DNA of 64,000 nt from Oscillospiraceae bacterium. Its GTDB lineage: Bacteria > Bacillota > Clostridia > Oscillospirales > Ruminococcaceae. Within the stretch, counting starts at the first letter, position 1. The number at the start of each line of letters is the position of its first letter. The stretch spans positions 2,294,001 to 2,358,000 of the forward strand of contig BQOK01000001.1 in assembly GCA_022835495.1 (NCBI GenBank). The letters are read 5' to 3'. Under the pieces are notes generated by a model. It saw only the letters and a program-made list of their open reading frames with translations, had not been told where the DNA came from and made no database searches. The translations under genes and the position numbers were made by a program. Positions 7,533-15,797 of the stretch are shown piece by piece.

Positions 7533-9293
7533 ATGAACAAAAAGAATATCAGCAAACGCGGCGTTGCGCTTTTGGCGGCCGTGTTGGTTTTCGTGGCAAG
7601 CCTGATCCTGCTGCAGGCCACGCTCACCAGCGGCTTTAAAGTGGAAACGCGCAGTGTAAACCTGTATACCGACGAAGGCGTGAACCTTTCGGCCACCCTG
7701 TTCGTGCCGCAAAACGCCACCGCCGCTACCCCCGCCGCAGGCATTGTGGCGGCGCCCGGCGGCAACACGCCGCACACTTTTTATGCCAGCTACTGCATCG
7801 AGCTTTCCCGCCGCGGCTACGTGGTGTTGGCCTATGACTATTATGGCACCGGCAGCTCGGATTTTTCAAACGACGGCGGTTCGGGCGCGGTGGCGGCCAT
7901 GAAATACCTTACCAGCCTCTCTTTTGTGGACGGCGACCGTTTGGGCGCTTCCGGCCACTCCAACGGCGGCGCCCAGGCTGCCGCCGCCATCACCAGTGAA
8001 TATGCCGCTGGCGCGGCCTGCCGCAGCGTCCTGTTTATCGGCTGCGGCATCGCGGGCGAAGATCTTTCAGTGTACGACGGCGTCAACGTAGGCGCGGTCT
8101 GGGGCAAGCTGGACGAAGCCGGCCAGGGCACCTTCTGGGATGTGTATCACCAGGACAAGCTGAATTTCTCCAGCTTTGCCACCCTGGTGGGCGAAACAAA
8201 CGACACCGTGCAAACGGCCCACTGGTACGCCGATCCCACCACCGGCGCCGCCCGCATCGTATACACCCCCAACACCTTCCATTCTCTCTCCAACATCATG
8301 CCGGGCAGCGTCACCAACATCCTGACCTATTTCGATACCACGCTGGAAGGCAATGTATCGGGCCTTTCGCCCGCCTCCCACATCTATCTCTGGCAGGAAC
8401 TGGCCGTTCTGCTCATGGCGGTGAGCCTTTGCGTCATGATCTTCCCGGCAGGCTCTTTCCTTCTGGAGCTCCCCTTCTTTGCCTCGCTCAAGCGGCCTTT
8501 GGCGCCGGCCAAAGCGAAGGCAAACGGGCTGTTCTGGTTTTTCCTGCTGGTGCCGGCCGTGCTGCAGGCGCTCATTGTAAAATCCACGATCATACAGGGG
8601 CAGGAGATCATGGGCAAATTGCCCAACCTCTTTAAAGTCCAAAGCACCAACGGGTTTGTGTGGTGGTTCTTCCTCTCGGCCCTGATCGCCCTCGCGTTCT
8701 TTGCCGTCCGCATGCTGGTGGATAAGACCATCGACCGGGGCGCGGCCCTCTCCCGCATGAAAACCACGCCCGCCGACCTGTTCAAGGCTCTGCTGTTCGG
8801 CGCCGTCACCATGGCTGTCCCTTACCTGTTCGCCTTGCTGGGCTCCGGGCTCACCGGCGGCTGGTATGGCCGCATTTTCCAAACCTACATGGCCCCGGTC
8901 AGTGCCAACAGGGTCTCCATGATCCCCGTTTACACCGTCCTGTTCGGCGTTCTGTTCGCGGTTTACGCCTGGCTTCAGGCCGACGCTTTCCGGTTTGAAA
9001 AGGGCGGCAGCAAAAAGACCTACCTTCTCACCCTTGTGGCCAACGCCCTGCCCGCGCTGCTGTTTGTGGCGTATATCTTCGGGCGGCTGCTCCTCACCCA
9101 CGTAACGCCGATCGCCGGCCGCGAAATGTCCCGCGCAAACGGCGCCATGATGGGCATGCTGCTGCTTTACTTTGTGATCGCAAAGGTGGTTACCTATTTC
9201 TATAAAAAGACCGGCAACATCTACGTGTGCGCCATGGTCAACACCCTGTTCGTCGTTTGGCTCTCCATCAACATCCAGCAGCTGATGGTATAG
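7533..9293 (+). CDS. Membrane-bound alpha/beta hydrolase (esterase-like)
   Basis: A 586-residue protein with an N-terminal signal anchor (about 8-28), an extracytoplasmic alpha/beta hydrolase domain (about 35-270) and a C-terminal half with roughly seven hydrophobic segments. The nucleophile elbow GHSNGG puts the catalytic Ser near 143; the likely His lies in NTFHS near 250, and DYYGTGSSD forms the oxyanion-side loop. Start ATG 7533 follows GTGAGGGGAA. A hydrolase fused to a polytopic tail is unusual for a plain esterase and suggests work at the membrane on lipid- or cell-wall-linked substrates, which is inference. It stands alone and ends before a strong hairpin. Confidence 0.85.
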   Translation: MNKKNISKRGVALLAAVLVFVASLILLQATLTSGFKVETRSVNLYTDEGVNLSATLFVPQNATAATPAAGIVAAPGGNTPHTFYASYCIELSRRGYVVLAYDYYGTGSSDFSNDGGSGAVAAMKYLTSLSFVDGDRLGASGHSNGGAQAAAAITSEYAAGAACRSVLFIGCGIAGEDLSVYDGVNVGAVWGKLDEAGQGTFWDVYHQDKLNFSSFATLVGETNDTVQTAHWYADPTTGAARIVYTPNTFHSLSNIMPGSVTNILTYFDTTLEGNVSGLSPASHIYLWQELAVLLMAVSLCVMIFPAGSFLLELPFFASLKRPLAPAKAKANGLFWFFLLVPAVLQALIVKSTIIQGQEIMGKLPNLFKVQSTNGFVWWFFLSALIALAFFAVRMLVDKTIDRGAALSRMKTTPADLFKALLFGAVTMAVPYLFALLGSGLTGGWYGRIFQTYMAPVSANRVSMIPVYTVLFGVLFAVYAWLQADAFRFEKGGSKKTYLLTLVANALPALLFVAYIFGRLLLTHVTPIAGREMSRANGAMMGMLLLYFVIAKVVTYFYKKTGNIYVCAMVNTLFVVWLSINIQQLMV

Positions 9294-9336
9294 CCGTCTG
9301 CCCCTTAAAGCGCTTCACTCTGTAAACACAGGCATG

Positions 9337-9372
9337 CAGAAAGGCCGTCGATTTTTATCGACGGCCTTTCTG
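9337..9372. terminator. Strong 16-bp hairpin, probable old tRNA-Leu terminator
   Basis: CAGAAAGGCCGTCGAT (9337-9352) pairs perfectly with ATCGACGGCCTTTCTG (9357-9372). On the plus strand it closes the esterase transcript. On the minus strand it lies 2 bp past a copy of the tRNA-Leu 3' end, just where a tRNA terminator would be. Confidence 0.75.
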
Positions 9373-9374
9373 TC

Positions 9375-9388
9375 GGTGCGGATGAAGG
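9375..9388 (-). repeat. Duplicate of the tRNA-Leu 3' end (candidate att site)
   Basis: GGTGCGGATGAAGG is identical to 11982-11995, which encodes the acceptor 3' strand and the CC of CCA of tRNA-Leu(CAG). Its placement beside a hairpin fits a displaced tRNA end left by integration. Confidence 0.5.
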
Positions 9389-9549
9389 CAACGGAAAGTT
9401 TCAGATCCTGGGCAGCCATCCGCTGGCTGGTGTTGATTGTACCGAAATACCTGAACCTCTTTTACATTGTAAGGGCTTTTATCCCACACTGTAACGCCAT
9501 ACCCCGGCGTTTTCAAGCCATATTTGTTTCAGCATTTTGACGAATCGCC

Positions 9550-9579
9550 TTGAAAAACAGCCAGTTTTAATGTTATAAT
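9550..9579 (+). promoter_or_regulatory. Promoter of the SHOCT-domain gene
   Basis: TTGAAA (9550-9555), 18-bp spacer, TATAAT (9574-9579), 43 bp before the start codon. Confidence 0.65.
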
Positions 9580-9622
9580 GTTAAAAAAGGAAAGTAATAT
9601 TAACAAATAGGAGTGAATGATT

Positions 9623-10156
9623 ATGGCATTGATTAAAAATATCATAATTCCGGTAGAACAGCGAAAAAAGACAACGTTAGCAAGCAATTTATATTATGAT
9701 ACCTTAGAAATCCATAATGATAAAGTTGTTGGTTATTTAAATGGAAAACAAACCATGACGTGGTATTTTAAAGATTATAATGGTATAGATACAGTTAAAG
9801 CAAACTTGAACTCGCAATTTGCTCAAATTGTATTTTTGACAGGAATTAACTCTAAAAACAGGGTAGTTGGAATTGATATTGGTTCAAGGCAAAATCTAAA
9901 CGCAATGAATGATACAAACAGGATTTTATTTTGTAGCGGTATGTTTAGTTTTAGTAAAACCAATGATTTTGCAGACACAGTTGCTGCGGAAATCAGGGCA
10001 GCTTTTGACGACTACCGAAATAACCCTGAAGTAGAAGAAGTAGTTTCAACAGTATCAGCAGCAGATGAAATCAAGAAATTCAAGGCTTTGCTGGACGATG
10101 GAGTCATCACCCAAGATGAGTTCGACATCAAGAAAAAGCAGCTCCTTGGTTTATAA
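9623..10156 (+). CDS. SHOCT-domain protein of unknown function
   Basis: A 177-residue soluble protein. The N-terminal 140 residues are beta-rich (LYYDTLEIHNDKVVGYLNGK, TWYFKDYNGIDTVKANLN) and recall PH-like or phage/element-borne folds. The last 30 residues form a SHOCT module (ADEIKKFKALLDDGVITQDE, then LL), a short C-terminal helix pair common in proteins of mobile elements. ATG 9623 is 9 nt from AGGAG; ATG 9617 in the same frame would be only 3 nt away. Low GC and its position inside a tRNA-bounded island suggest transfer. It ends 2 nt before a clear terminator. Confidence 0.75.
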   Translation: MALIKNIIIPVEQRKKTTLASNLYYDTLEIHNDKVVGYLNGKQTMTWYFKDYNGIDTVKANLNSQFAQIVFLTGINSKNRVVGIDIGSRQNLNAMNDTNRILFCSGMFSFSKTNDFADTVAAEIRAAFDDYRNNPEVEEVVSTVSAADEIKKFKALLDDGVITQDEFDIKKKQLLGL

Positions 10157-10157
10157 T

Positions 10158-10195
10158 CAAAGGCAGCCCCGCTTTAACGCAGGGCTGCCTTTTTT
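10158..10195 (+). terminator. Intrinsic terminator
   Basis: AAAGGCAGCCC and GGGCTGCCTTT form an 11-bp stem ending in a run of six T, immediately after the SHOCT gene. Confidence 0.85.
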
Positions 10196-10275
10196 GCTGC
10201 CTCGAATCGCTCCGCCGCCCCCGCCCTAATCCGTTGTTTGTGATCCCCACCGCTAATAAGTTTTTGGCAAAAGCA

Positions 10276-10304
10276 TTGACTGTGTGATTTTTAGGCCGCA
10301 TAAT
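10276..10304 (+). promoter_or_regulatory. Promoter of the XRE pseudogene
   Basis: TTGACT (10276-10281), 17-bp spacer, CATAAT (10299-10304), 26 bp before the start codon. Confidence 0.65.
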
Positions 10305-10329
10305 CAGATATAGATCAGAGGTGCTCAAA

Positions 10330-10712
10330 ATGAAGGGGCGTGTAAAGACCTTACGGAAGCAATTTGGTTTAACCCGAGCGGATTTCGGAGCCCGCATAGG
10401 GGTTAAAGCCAATACCATAACAAATTATGAAACCGGCTTGAGCCCCCCTCTGATGCGGTCATCCTTTCTATCTGTCGCGAATTTGGTGTGTCGGAAATTT
10501 GGCTGCGTGCTGGCTCTGGAGAAATGTTTGAACCCGTGAGCCGCGACGAAAAAACAGCCGCTTTCCTCAGCGCTGCAATGCGCGAAGAAGGCAGCTATAA
10601 AAAGCGCTTTCTTTCTATGTTATCCAAACTGGATGAAAAAGAATGGGCATTGCTGGAAAAGATGGCTCAGGCAATAACTGATAAAGAAAATCAACAGAAT
10701 TTATCCCAATAA
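10330..10712 (+). pseudogene. XRE family regulator broken by a one-base frameshift
   Basis: The frame from ATG 10330 (GAGGTG 6 nt upstream) encodes an XRE helix-turn-helix, VKTLRKQFGLTRADFGARIG then ANTITNYETGL, and loses register at a run of six C (10443-10448). One extra C would join it to the second frame, DAVILSICREFGVSEIWLRA, then a conserved-looking tail ending ENQQNLSQ at 10712. The intact product would be about 127 residues, a normal phage-type repressor. As written it is a pseudogene. A sequencing error in the homopolymer or slippage-based phase switching would look the same. Confidence 0.75.
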
Positions 10713-10796
10713 ACTACGCAAAAATTGGCAAACAATCTTCAGCAGGAAAACATCGGAAAATTCCCGGAAATTAAAATCAATGTAGGAGGAATTATC

Positions 10797-11771
10797 ATGA
10801 AAAAAGTGCTTTCTCTCTTTGTAGCATTTTGCTGTGCATTTTCGCTTGTGGCCTGTGGAACCTCCGCCGAACCGCAAATCCCTGACCTCACCGGTGGATG
10901 GAAGCAGGTGAATACAAATTCGGCAGACAGCTACCAGCAAGCCGTTATACAAGGCGATACCATCGAAATATACTGGGTGTCCAACGGCGGGGACACAAAG
11001 TCGTTATATTGGGCAGGAACCTTTGTGGCGCCCACCACACCGGATGAACCCTATCTATGGGATTCTGTGAATGATACCAAGAGAACCCGTTCTGCGCTGC
11101 TGGCCTCGGGGGATGAAACCAAGACCTTCACCTATGAAAAGAACCAAATCAGCTACAGTGTATCCGCATTCGGCACTACGACCACGATGAGGCTGGAAAA
11201 GCAGCAGGACTATGTGCCAAAACAGGAAACTTCTTCTCAAAGCAAAGTACCGGAACCGGAACCTGACTCTGCAAGTACCGCTGAAAACGCAAACACTGCA
11301 TCATCTGCTGGGGATGTGCAAGAGGTCTTTGATATCACAATTACTCTTCCGGCAGACATAGTAGCGCGGTTGGGATCCGTTACGCAGGAATCGCTGGATT
11401 CCAATCCGGAAGCGTTGGGGGCGCATTCCGCAATACTCAACGCAGATGGAAGCATCACTTTGACGATGAGCAAAGCGCAGCAAGAGGAAAAGTTATCCCA
11501 ATTGGGCACATCTTATCAGGAGCTCCTGCAAGGGCTTGTAGATGGCGGGGACTATCCGGAGGTGACAAACATTGTGGCGAACGAAAATTTCACAGAATTC
11601 ACTGTCACCACCACAAACGAGAAACAGTCCGTGACAGAGATCGCGCTTGATCTATCCCTGCGGGCTTACGGCGTAAACTATGGGATGTTCGCAGGAACGA
11701 ATGTCCAAACAAAAGATGTTAAGGTCACTTTTATCAATGCAGTGACCGGAGCGGATGTTTCGTTGAAATAA
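10797..11771 (+). CDS. Lipoprotein of unknown function
   Basis: A 324-residue exported lipoprotein. The signal peptide MKKVLSLFVAFCCAFSLVAC ends in a lipobox with the modified Cys at 20. The mature part has an N-terminal beta-rich domain (about 30-140) with TGGWKQVNT and repeated Tyr/Trp residues, a low-complexity linker rich in Ser, Glu and Pro (about 145-180), and a C-terminal domain with ITITLPADIVARLG and LDLSLRAYGVNYGM. AGGAGG lies 8 nt before ATG 10797. It follows the XRE pseudogene in the island and lacks a family I can name. GC is lower than the surrounding chromosome. Confidence 0.8.
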   Translation: MKKVLSLFVAFCCAFSLVACGTSAEPQIPDLTGGWKQVNTNSADSYQQAVIQGDTIEIYWVSNGGDTKSLYWAGTFVAPTTPDEPYLWDSVNDTKRTRSALLASGDETKTFTYEKNQISYSVSAFGTTTTMRLEKQQDYVPKQETSSQSKVPEPEPDSASTAENANTASSAGDVQEVFDITITLPADIVARLGSVTQESLDSNPEALGAHSAILNADGSITLTMSKAQQEEKLSQLGTSYQELLQGLVDGGDYPEVTNIVANENFTEFTVTTTNEKQSVTEIALDLSLRAYGVNYGMFAGTNVQTKDVKVTFINAVTGADVSLK

Positions 11772-11813
11772 ATATTGGTTTCCTCTGAGCGCCCTGCTCT
11801 TAAAACTAAAAAT

Positions 11814-11839
11814 CCCTCGCCGGCTGAAACCGGCGAGGG
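11814..11839. terminator. Hairpin after the lipoprotein gene
   Basis: CCCTCGCCGG pairs with CCGGCGAGGG across a 6-nt loop. T-rich sequence follows only on the minus strand, so its role for the plus-strand gene is less sure. Confidence 0.6.
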
Positions 11840-11941
11840 CGGGAAACTCAGTCGGAATCCGGATGGCATTTTGGGCAGGATCCTAAAGGGCGGATAAGCT
11901 TACCAAAACACAAGTTTGTACCTTTGTGTGTACTGAATAAG

Positions 11942-11978
11942 AAAAACCCCTTGCAGACCCGCAGTCTGCAAGGGGTTT
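11942..11978 (-). terminator. Terminator of tRNA-Leu
   Basis: AAACCCCTTGCAGA (11944-11957) pairs with TCTGCAAGGGGTTT (11965-11978), followed by T residues on the minus strand, 2 bp past the tRNA CCA. Confidence 0.85.
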
Positions 11979-11980
11979 CC

Positions 11981-12067
11981 TGGTGCGGATGAAGGGATTT
12001 GAACCCACACAGTGTTGCCACCACTAGAACCTGAATCTAGCGCGTCTGCCAGTTCCGCCACATCCGC
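11981..12067 (-). tRNA. tRNA-Leu (anticodon CAG)
   Basis: An 87-nt gene with acceptor strands GCGGATG and CATCCGC, an encoded CCA, anticodon stem CTAGA/TCTAG with loop TTCAGGT (anticodon CAG), a long variable arm typical of class II tRNA, and the T-arm GGGTTCAAATCCC. Its 3' end is the boundary of the 9.4-12.0 kb island. Confidence 0.95.
11982..11995 (-). repeat. tRNA-Leu 3' end, partner of 9375-9388
   Basis: The 14-bp sequence shared with the copy at 9375-9388; together they enclose about 2.6 kb of lower-GC DNA. Confidence 0.5.
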
Positions 12068-12171
12068 ATATCCTGCCCCGCCGCAGCGGAACAGTTAGAA
12101 TTTTAGCATGCCGGGACCGGATTGTCAACCATTTTTCAAAAATTTTCCCATCTCCGTTTTGTTGCCGCACA

Positions 12172-12200
12172 TTGAAAAAGCCTCGCGCGGCGTGTATGAT
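12172..12200 (+). promoter_or_regulatory. Promoter of the 2-hydroxyacid dehydrogenase gene
   Basis: TTGAAA (12172-12177), 17-bp spacer, TATGAT (12195-12200), about 49 bp before the start codon. Confidence 0.75.
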
Positions 12201-12248
12201 AAAGGTATCACGAGCCGCCGCCTCACGGCGCGGTATGGAGGAACTGTT

Positions 12249-13196
12249 ATGAAAATCGTTTTACTGGAATCCCTCGGCATCCCGCCCGAGGCGCTGGCCC
12301 GCCGCACCGCGCCGCTCACCGCCGCCGGCCACACCTTTGCCGCCTTTGAGCGCAGCGCCGACCCCGCGGTGCTCATCCAGCACTCGCAGGACGCCGACGT
12401 GCTCATGCTGGCCAACATGCCCCTTCCCGGCCAGGTCATACGGGCCTGCAAACAGCTCAAATTCATTGATGTGGCCTTTACCGGGGTGGACCATGTAGAC
12501 CTGGCCGCCGCCAAAGAAATGGGCGTGGCCGTGAGCAACGCCTCCGGCTACTCCAACGATTCGGTGGCCGAGCTCACCCTGTGCATGGCCCTCTCCCTGC
12601 TGCGCAATCTGCCTCAGGTGGACGCCCACTGCCGCGAGGGAAAGACCAAAGACGGCCTTGTGGGCCGTGAGCTGCGGGGCAAGACCGTGGGGCTGGTGGG
12701 CACCGGCGCCATCGGGGCCCGCGTGGCCGAGCTGTTCGCCGCCTTCGGCTGCCGCGTGCTTGCCGCAAACGACCACAGCCGCAAGCCCAGCACCGCGCTC
12801 ATCACCTACCTGCCCCTGGCCGAGCTTCTTCCCCAGGTGGATATTTTAAGCCTGCACTGCCCTTTGAACGAGGGCACGCGGGGCCTCATCGGCGCGCAGG
12901 CGCTCAGCCGCATCAAGCGGGGCGCCATCCTCATCAACGCGGCGCGCGGCCCGGTGGTCGACACTGCGGCCCTGGCTGAGGCCCTGCATTCCGGGCAGCT
13001 GGGCGGCGCCGGCATCGACGTGTTCGAGACCGAGCCGCCGCTGCCCACCGATCACCCCCTGCTGCACACCCCCAACACCATCGTTACCCCCCATGTGGCC
13101 TTTGCCACCAAAGAGTCCATGGAAAAGCGGGCGGACATCGTGTTCCGCAGCCTGCAGCTCTGGCTGCAGGGCGAGCAGATCAACAAGGTCCTCTGA
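12249..13196 (+). CDS. D-2-hydroxyacid dehydrogenase (NAD-dependent)
   Basis: A 315-residue cytosolic oxidoreductase interconverting a 2-hydroxyacid and a 2-ketoacid. The Rossmann motif LVGTGAIGA lies near 149-157. Catalytic residues of the family are present: Arg 233 (NAARGPVVD), Glu 262 (VFETEPPLP) and His 282 (TPHVAF). The start at 12249 follows GGAGGAACTGTT; the frame runs further upstream but overlaps the promoter. Length fits the phosphoglycerate / glycerate dehydrogenase group without an ACT domain. It stands alone, so the physiological substrate is open (glycerate, lactate and phosphoglycerate-type acids are all possible). Confidence 0.9.
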   Translation: MKIVLLESLGIPPEALARRTAPLTAAGHTFAAFERSADPAVLIQHSQDADVLMLANMPLPGQVIRACKQLKFIDVAFTGVDHVDLAAAKEMGVAVSNASGYSNDSVAELTLCMALSLLRNLPQVDAHCREGKTKDGLVGRELRGKTVGLVGTGAIGARVAELFAAFGCRVLAANDHSRKPSTALITYLPLAELLPQVDILSLHCPLNEGTRGLIGAQALSRIKRGAILINAARGPVVDTAALAEALHSGQLGGAGIDVFETEPPLPTDHPLLHTPNTIVTPHVAFATKESMEKRADIVFRSLQLWLQGEQINKVL

Positions 13197-13200
13197 GCAG

Positions 13201-13234
13201 AGCGCGGGCTGCCGAACAAACGGCAGCCCGCGCT
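13201..13234. terminator. Bidirectional terminator between convergent genes
   Basis: AGCGCGGGCTGCCG and CGGCAGCCCGCGCT form a perfect 14-bp stem with a 6-nt loop, 4 bp past the dehydrogenase stop and 12 bp past the flippase stop. Confidence 0.85.
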
Positions 13235-13246
13235 TTATGTTCCGGT

Positions 13247-14791
13247 TCAGGCCGCACCGGCGGTCTTTTTTTTGGCGCTCAGCATGCTGCGGATGATGTC
13301 GCCCAGGCCGCAGCGCAGCAGCAGCAGGCAGAACAGGCCCCCGGTCACGGCACAGCTGATCAGCAGCACCGGGATATCCCCTTCTGCGCCCGAAAAATGC
13401 ACCGCAAGCTGCCCTGCAAGCGCCGACACACCAAACAACAGGGTCGGCTGCAAAAACCAGCGGTACCACCGGGTGCGGATGTCCGCCACCTTGGAGATCC
13501 GGAAGATGTTCAAAAGCGCCGACGAAATGTTCGATACCAGCATTACAAACAAAAAGCCCTTCATACCCGTGCGGGGCAGCAGCAGGATCACCAGGGCGAT
13601 GCGCAGGGTGGAATCCCAGATGCTGTAGCGGAAGGTGGCCACCTCTTCCCCTAGGCCCTTCAGCACCGCGTCCCCCATCGAGTCCAGATACATGCCCGGC
13701 AGCACGGGGCCCAGCACCAGCAGGTAAAAGGCGATGCTCTCGTCGTGGTAAAGCAGCCGCGCCAGCGGCCCGGCATTCAGCGCGATCAGCCCGCCGGCCA
13801 GCACCGAGAACATGTTGGTGAACAGCATGATGCGCCCCACCAGCGTTTCCAGCGTTTTTTTGTGCCTCAGAATGTGCGCCTCGGTGATCTCCGGCAGCAG
13901 CAGGGTGGCCAGTGGGTTCAAAAACGAAAACGGGAACAGCAAGATCGGCATTGCCATGCCCTTCAGCGCGCCAAACTGGGCCAGGCTCTCTTCCCGGCTG
14001 CCCAAAAACACCAGCAGGCAGGCGGGCACCAGAATGTTCTCCACCGTGCGCAGCGCGCTGTCCAGGCAGCGCCCGCCCTCCACCGGGGCCACGATGTGCC
14101 ACATCCGCCCGGTCGTTCCCGCCGGCAGATACGGCCGCGCGCCGCCGTACAGGCTTTTGGAGTCCTTTTTATAATACCAGACCATCAGCAAACAGCTCAA
14201 GATCTCGCTCACCGTATTGCCGATCACCACGGCCGCGCAGGCATATTGAATGCCCCAGTCCAGCACCCGGGGCATCAGCACCATCACCAGGGCAATGCGC
14301 ACCACCTGCTCCCAGATCTGCGACCAGGAGTTCGGCCCCACCTGCCGCCGGGCAAAAAAGTACCCCCGCAGGGCCGTGCCCACCGCCATAAAGGGCAGGC
14401 TGGGCGCCAGAATTTTAAGCGACAATTCAGCCCTTGCGTCCCCCAACCAGTACTTGGCCGCGGGGTAAGCCAGCACAAACTGCACCACCGCCGCCGCCAG
14501 CCCCAGCTCCAGCCCCAGCCGCACCACCCGGTTCAGCACCCCCGCCGTGCGCCCCATGTCCGGCTGGGTCAGTTCCTCTGCGGCAAGGCGGGTGGCCGCC
14601 ACCGACACGCCCGCCGTGGCAAAGGTGATGCACAGGCTGTAAATGGTGAAGATGAGCTGGTATAAGCCCATGCCCTCCGCGCCGATCCTGGCCGCGATAT
14701 AAATGCGAAAAAACATGCCCGCCGCCCGCAGGGCCAGGCCTGTGACGGTCAATATGACTGCGTTTTTAAAATACGTGCGCACTTTGCCCAT
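13247..14791 (-). CDS. SpoVB-like polysaccharide / lipid flippase (MOP superfamily)
   Basis: A 514-residue polytopic membrane protein with about 14 hydrophobic segments, starting MGKVRTYFKNAVILTVTGLA. FRIYIAARIGAEGMGLYQLI is the typical N-terminal block of the oligosaccharide flippase / SpoVB family, which moves lipid-linked saccharides across the membrane, for example in spore cortex synthesis. GGAGG precedes ATG 14791; the longer frame to 14911 overlaps the divergent nucleoside phosphorylase region and lacks a ribosome site. Single gene, so whether it serves sporulation or a surface polymer is not shown. Confidence 0.88.
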   Translation of the reverse strand: MGKVRTYFKNAVILTVTGLALRAAGMFFRIYIAARIGAEGMGLYQLIFTIYSLCITFATAGVSVAATRLAAEELTQPDMGRTAGVLNRVVRLGLELGLAAAVVQFVLAYPAAKYWLGDARAELSLKILAPSLPFMAVGTALRGYFFARRQVGPNSWSQIWEQVVRIALVMVLMPRVLDWGIQYACAAVVIGNTVSEILSCLLMVWYYKKDSKSLYGGARPYLPAGTTGRMWHIVAPVEGGRCLDSALRTVENILVPACLLVFLGSREESLAQFGALKGMAMPILLFPFSFLNPLATLLLPEITEAHILRHKKTLETLVGRIMLFTNMFSVLAGGLIALNAGPLARLLYHDESIAFYLLVLGPVLPGMYLDSMGDAVLKGLGEEVATFRYSIWDSTLRIALVILLLPRTGMKGFLFVMLVSNISSALLNIFRISKVADIRTRWYRWFLQPTLLFGVSALAGQLAVHFSGAEGDIPVLLISCAVTGGLFCLLLLRCGLGDIIRSMLSAKKKTAGAA

Positions 14792-14937
14792 GCTGCCGAC
14801 CTCCTGTTCATCAATGGATATGCCGCCGGCGGACAAAGTATGAGGCTCCAGGCGCGGGCTTTCCTTTTGGCAGGGTTTGTGGTAGTATAGGAGTGGCATT
14901 TTTGCACACATTTGTTTTTGAGGGGAGCGTTCTTTCT

Positions 14938-15750
14938 ATGATCGAATCCATCCGCGCCTCGGCCGCCGCTTTGCAGGCCCACCTGCCCCAGCAGCCTGCG
15001 GTGGGCATCGTGCTGGGCAGCGGCCTGGGCGAACTGGCCGGGCAGCTGGAACAGCCGGTCGCTGTGCCCTACGGGGAACTTCCTGGTTTTGCCCAGTCCA
15101 CCGCGCCGGGCCACGCGGGCCGCTTTGTGGCCGGCCGCCTTGCGGGCAAGCCGGTGCTGTGCATGCAGGGCCGCCTGCATTTTTACGAAGGGCATCCCAT
15201 GCAGGCCATCGCCTTTCCCATCCGGGTCATGAAGGAGCTGGGGGTGCGCACCCTCATCCTCACCAATGCCGCCGGGGGTGTGAACACAAGCTTTTCGGTG
15301 GGCGATCTGATGGTCATCGAGGATCACATCAACTTCATGGGGCAGAACCCCCTCACCGGCCCCAACGACGAAGCGGTCGGCCCCCGCTTTTGCGATATGA
15401 CCTTCGCCTACACCCCTGCGCTGCGCCAGCTGGCGTTTCAGGTGGCTGCCCGGCAGGGCGTGACCCTGCAAAAGGGCGTATACCTGGGTTATATGGGCCC
15501 CAGCTACGAGACTCCCGCCGAGATCCGGGCGTTCCGCGCCCTGGGGGCCGACGCGGTGGGCATGAGCACCGTGCCCGAGGTCATTGCCGCCAGCCACTGC
15601 GGGCTGGACGTGCTGGCGGTGAGCCTGATCACCAACATGGCCGCCGGCATCGAAAAGAAAAAGCTTTCGGGCGAAGAGGTCATCGAGATCGCAAACCGGC
15701 GCGCCCAGGTCCTGCAGGGCCTCATCAGCGGCGTGATCGCCGCGCTGTAA
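14938..15750 (+). CDS. punA: Purine nucleoside phosphorylase
   Basis: A 270-residue enzyme of the trimeric (type II) family that phosphorolyses inosine and guanosine. Family signatures: GIVLGSGLGELA (phosphate site), TAPGHAGRF, QGRLHFYEGH, LTNAAGGVN, YLGYMGPSYETPAEIR and GMSTVPEVIAA; the C-terminal VSLITNMAAG contains the base-binding Asn. ATG 14938 lies behind GGGGAGCG. It is followed 47 bp later by an Mrp-type gene. With guaA and guanine deaminase in the same window it points to active guanine salvage. Confidence 0.95.
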   Translation: MIESIRASAAALQAHLPQQPAVGIVLGSGLGELAGQLEQPVAVPYGELPGFAQSTAPGHAGRFVAGRLAGKPVLCMQGRLHFYEGHPMQAIAFPIRVMKELGVRTLILTNAAGGVNTSFSVGDLMVIEDHINFMGQNPLTGPNDEAVGPRFCDMTFAYTPALRQLAFQVAARQGVTLQKGVYLGYMGPSYETPAEIRAFRALGADAVGMSTVPEVIAASHCGLDVLAVSLITNMAAGIEKKKLSGEEVIEIANRRAQVLQGLISGVIAAL

Positions 15751-15797
15751 GCGCTGATTTTCGGGCTTTTTGCCCGTGTATATAAGGAGAGAAGAAA

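Larger units (their letters stand above)
9294..9622. other. Intergenic region at the island edge
   Basis: 329 bases without a gene. It holds a strong hairpin (9337-9372), a 14-bp copy of the tRNA-Leu 3' end (9375-9388) and a promoter (9550-9579). GC content falls from about 9500 onward. I see no integrase fragment. Confidence 0.6.
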
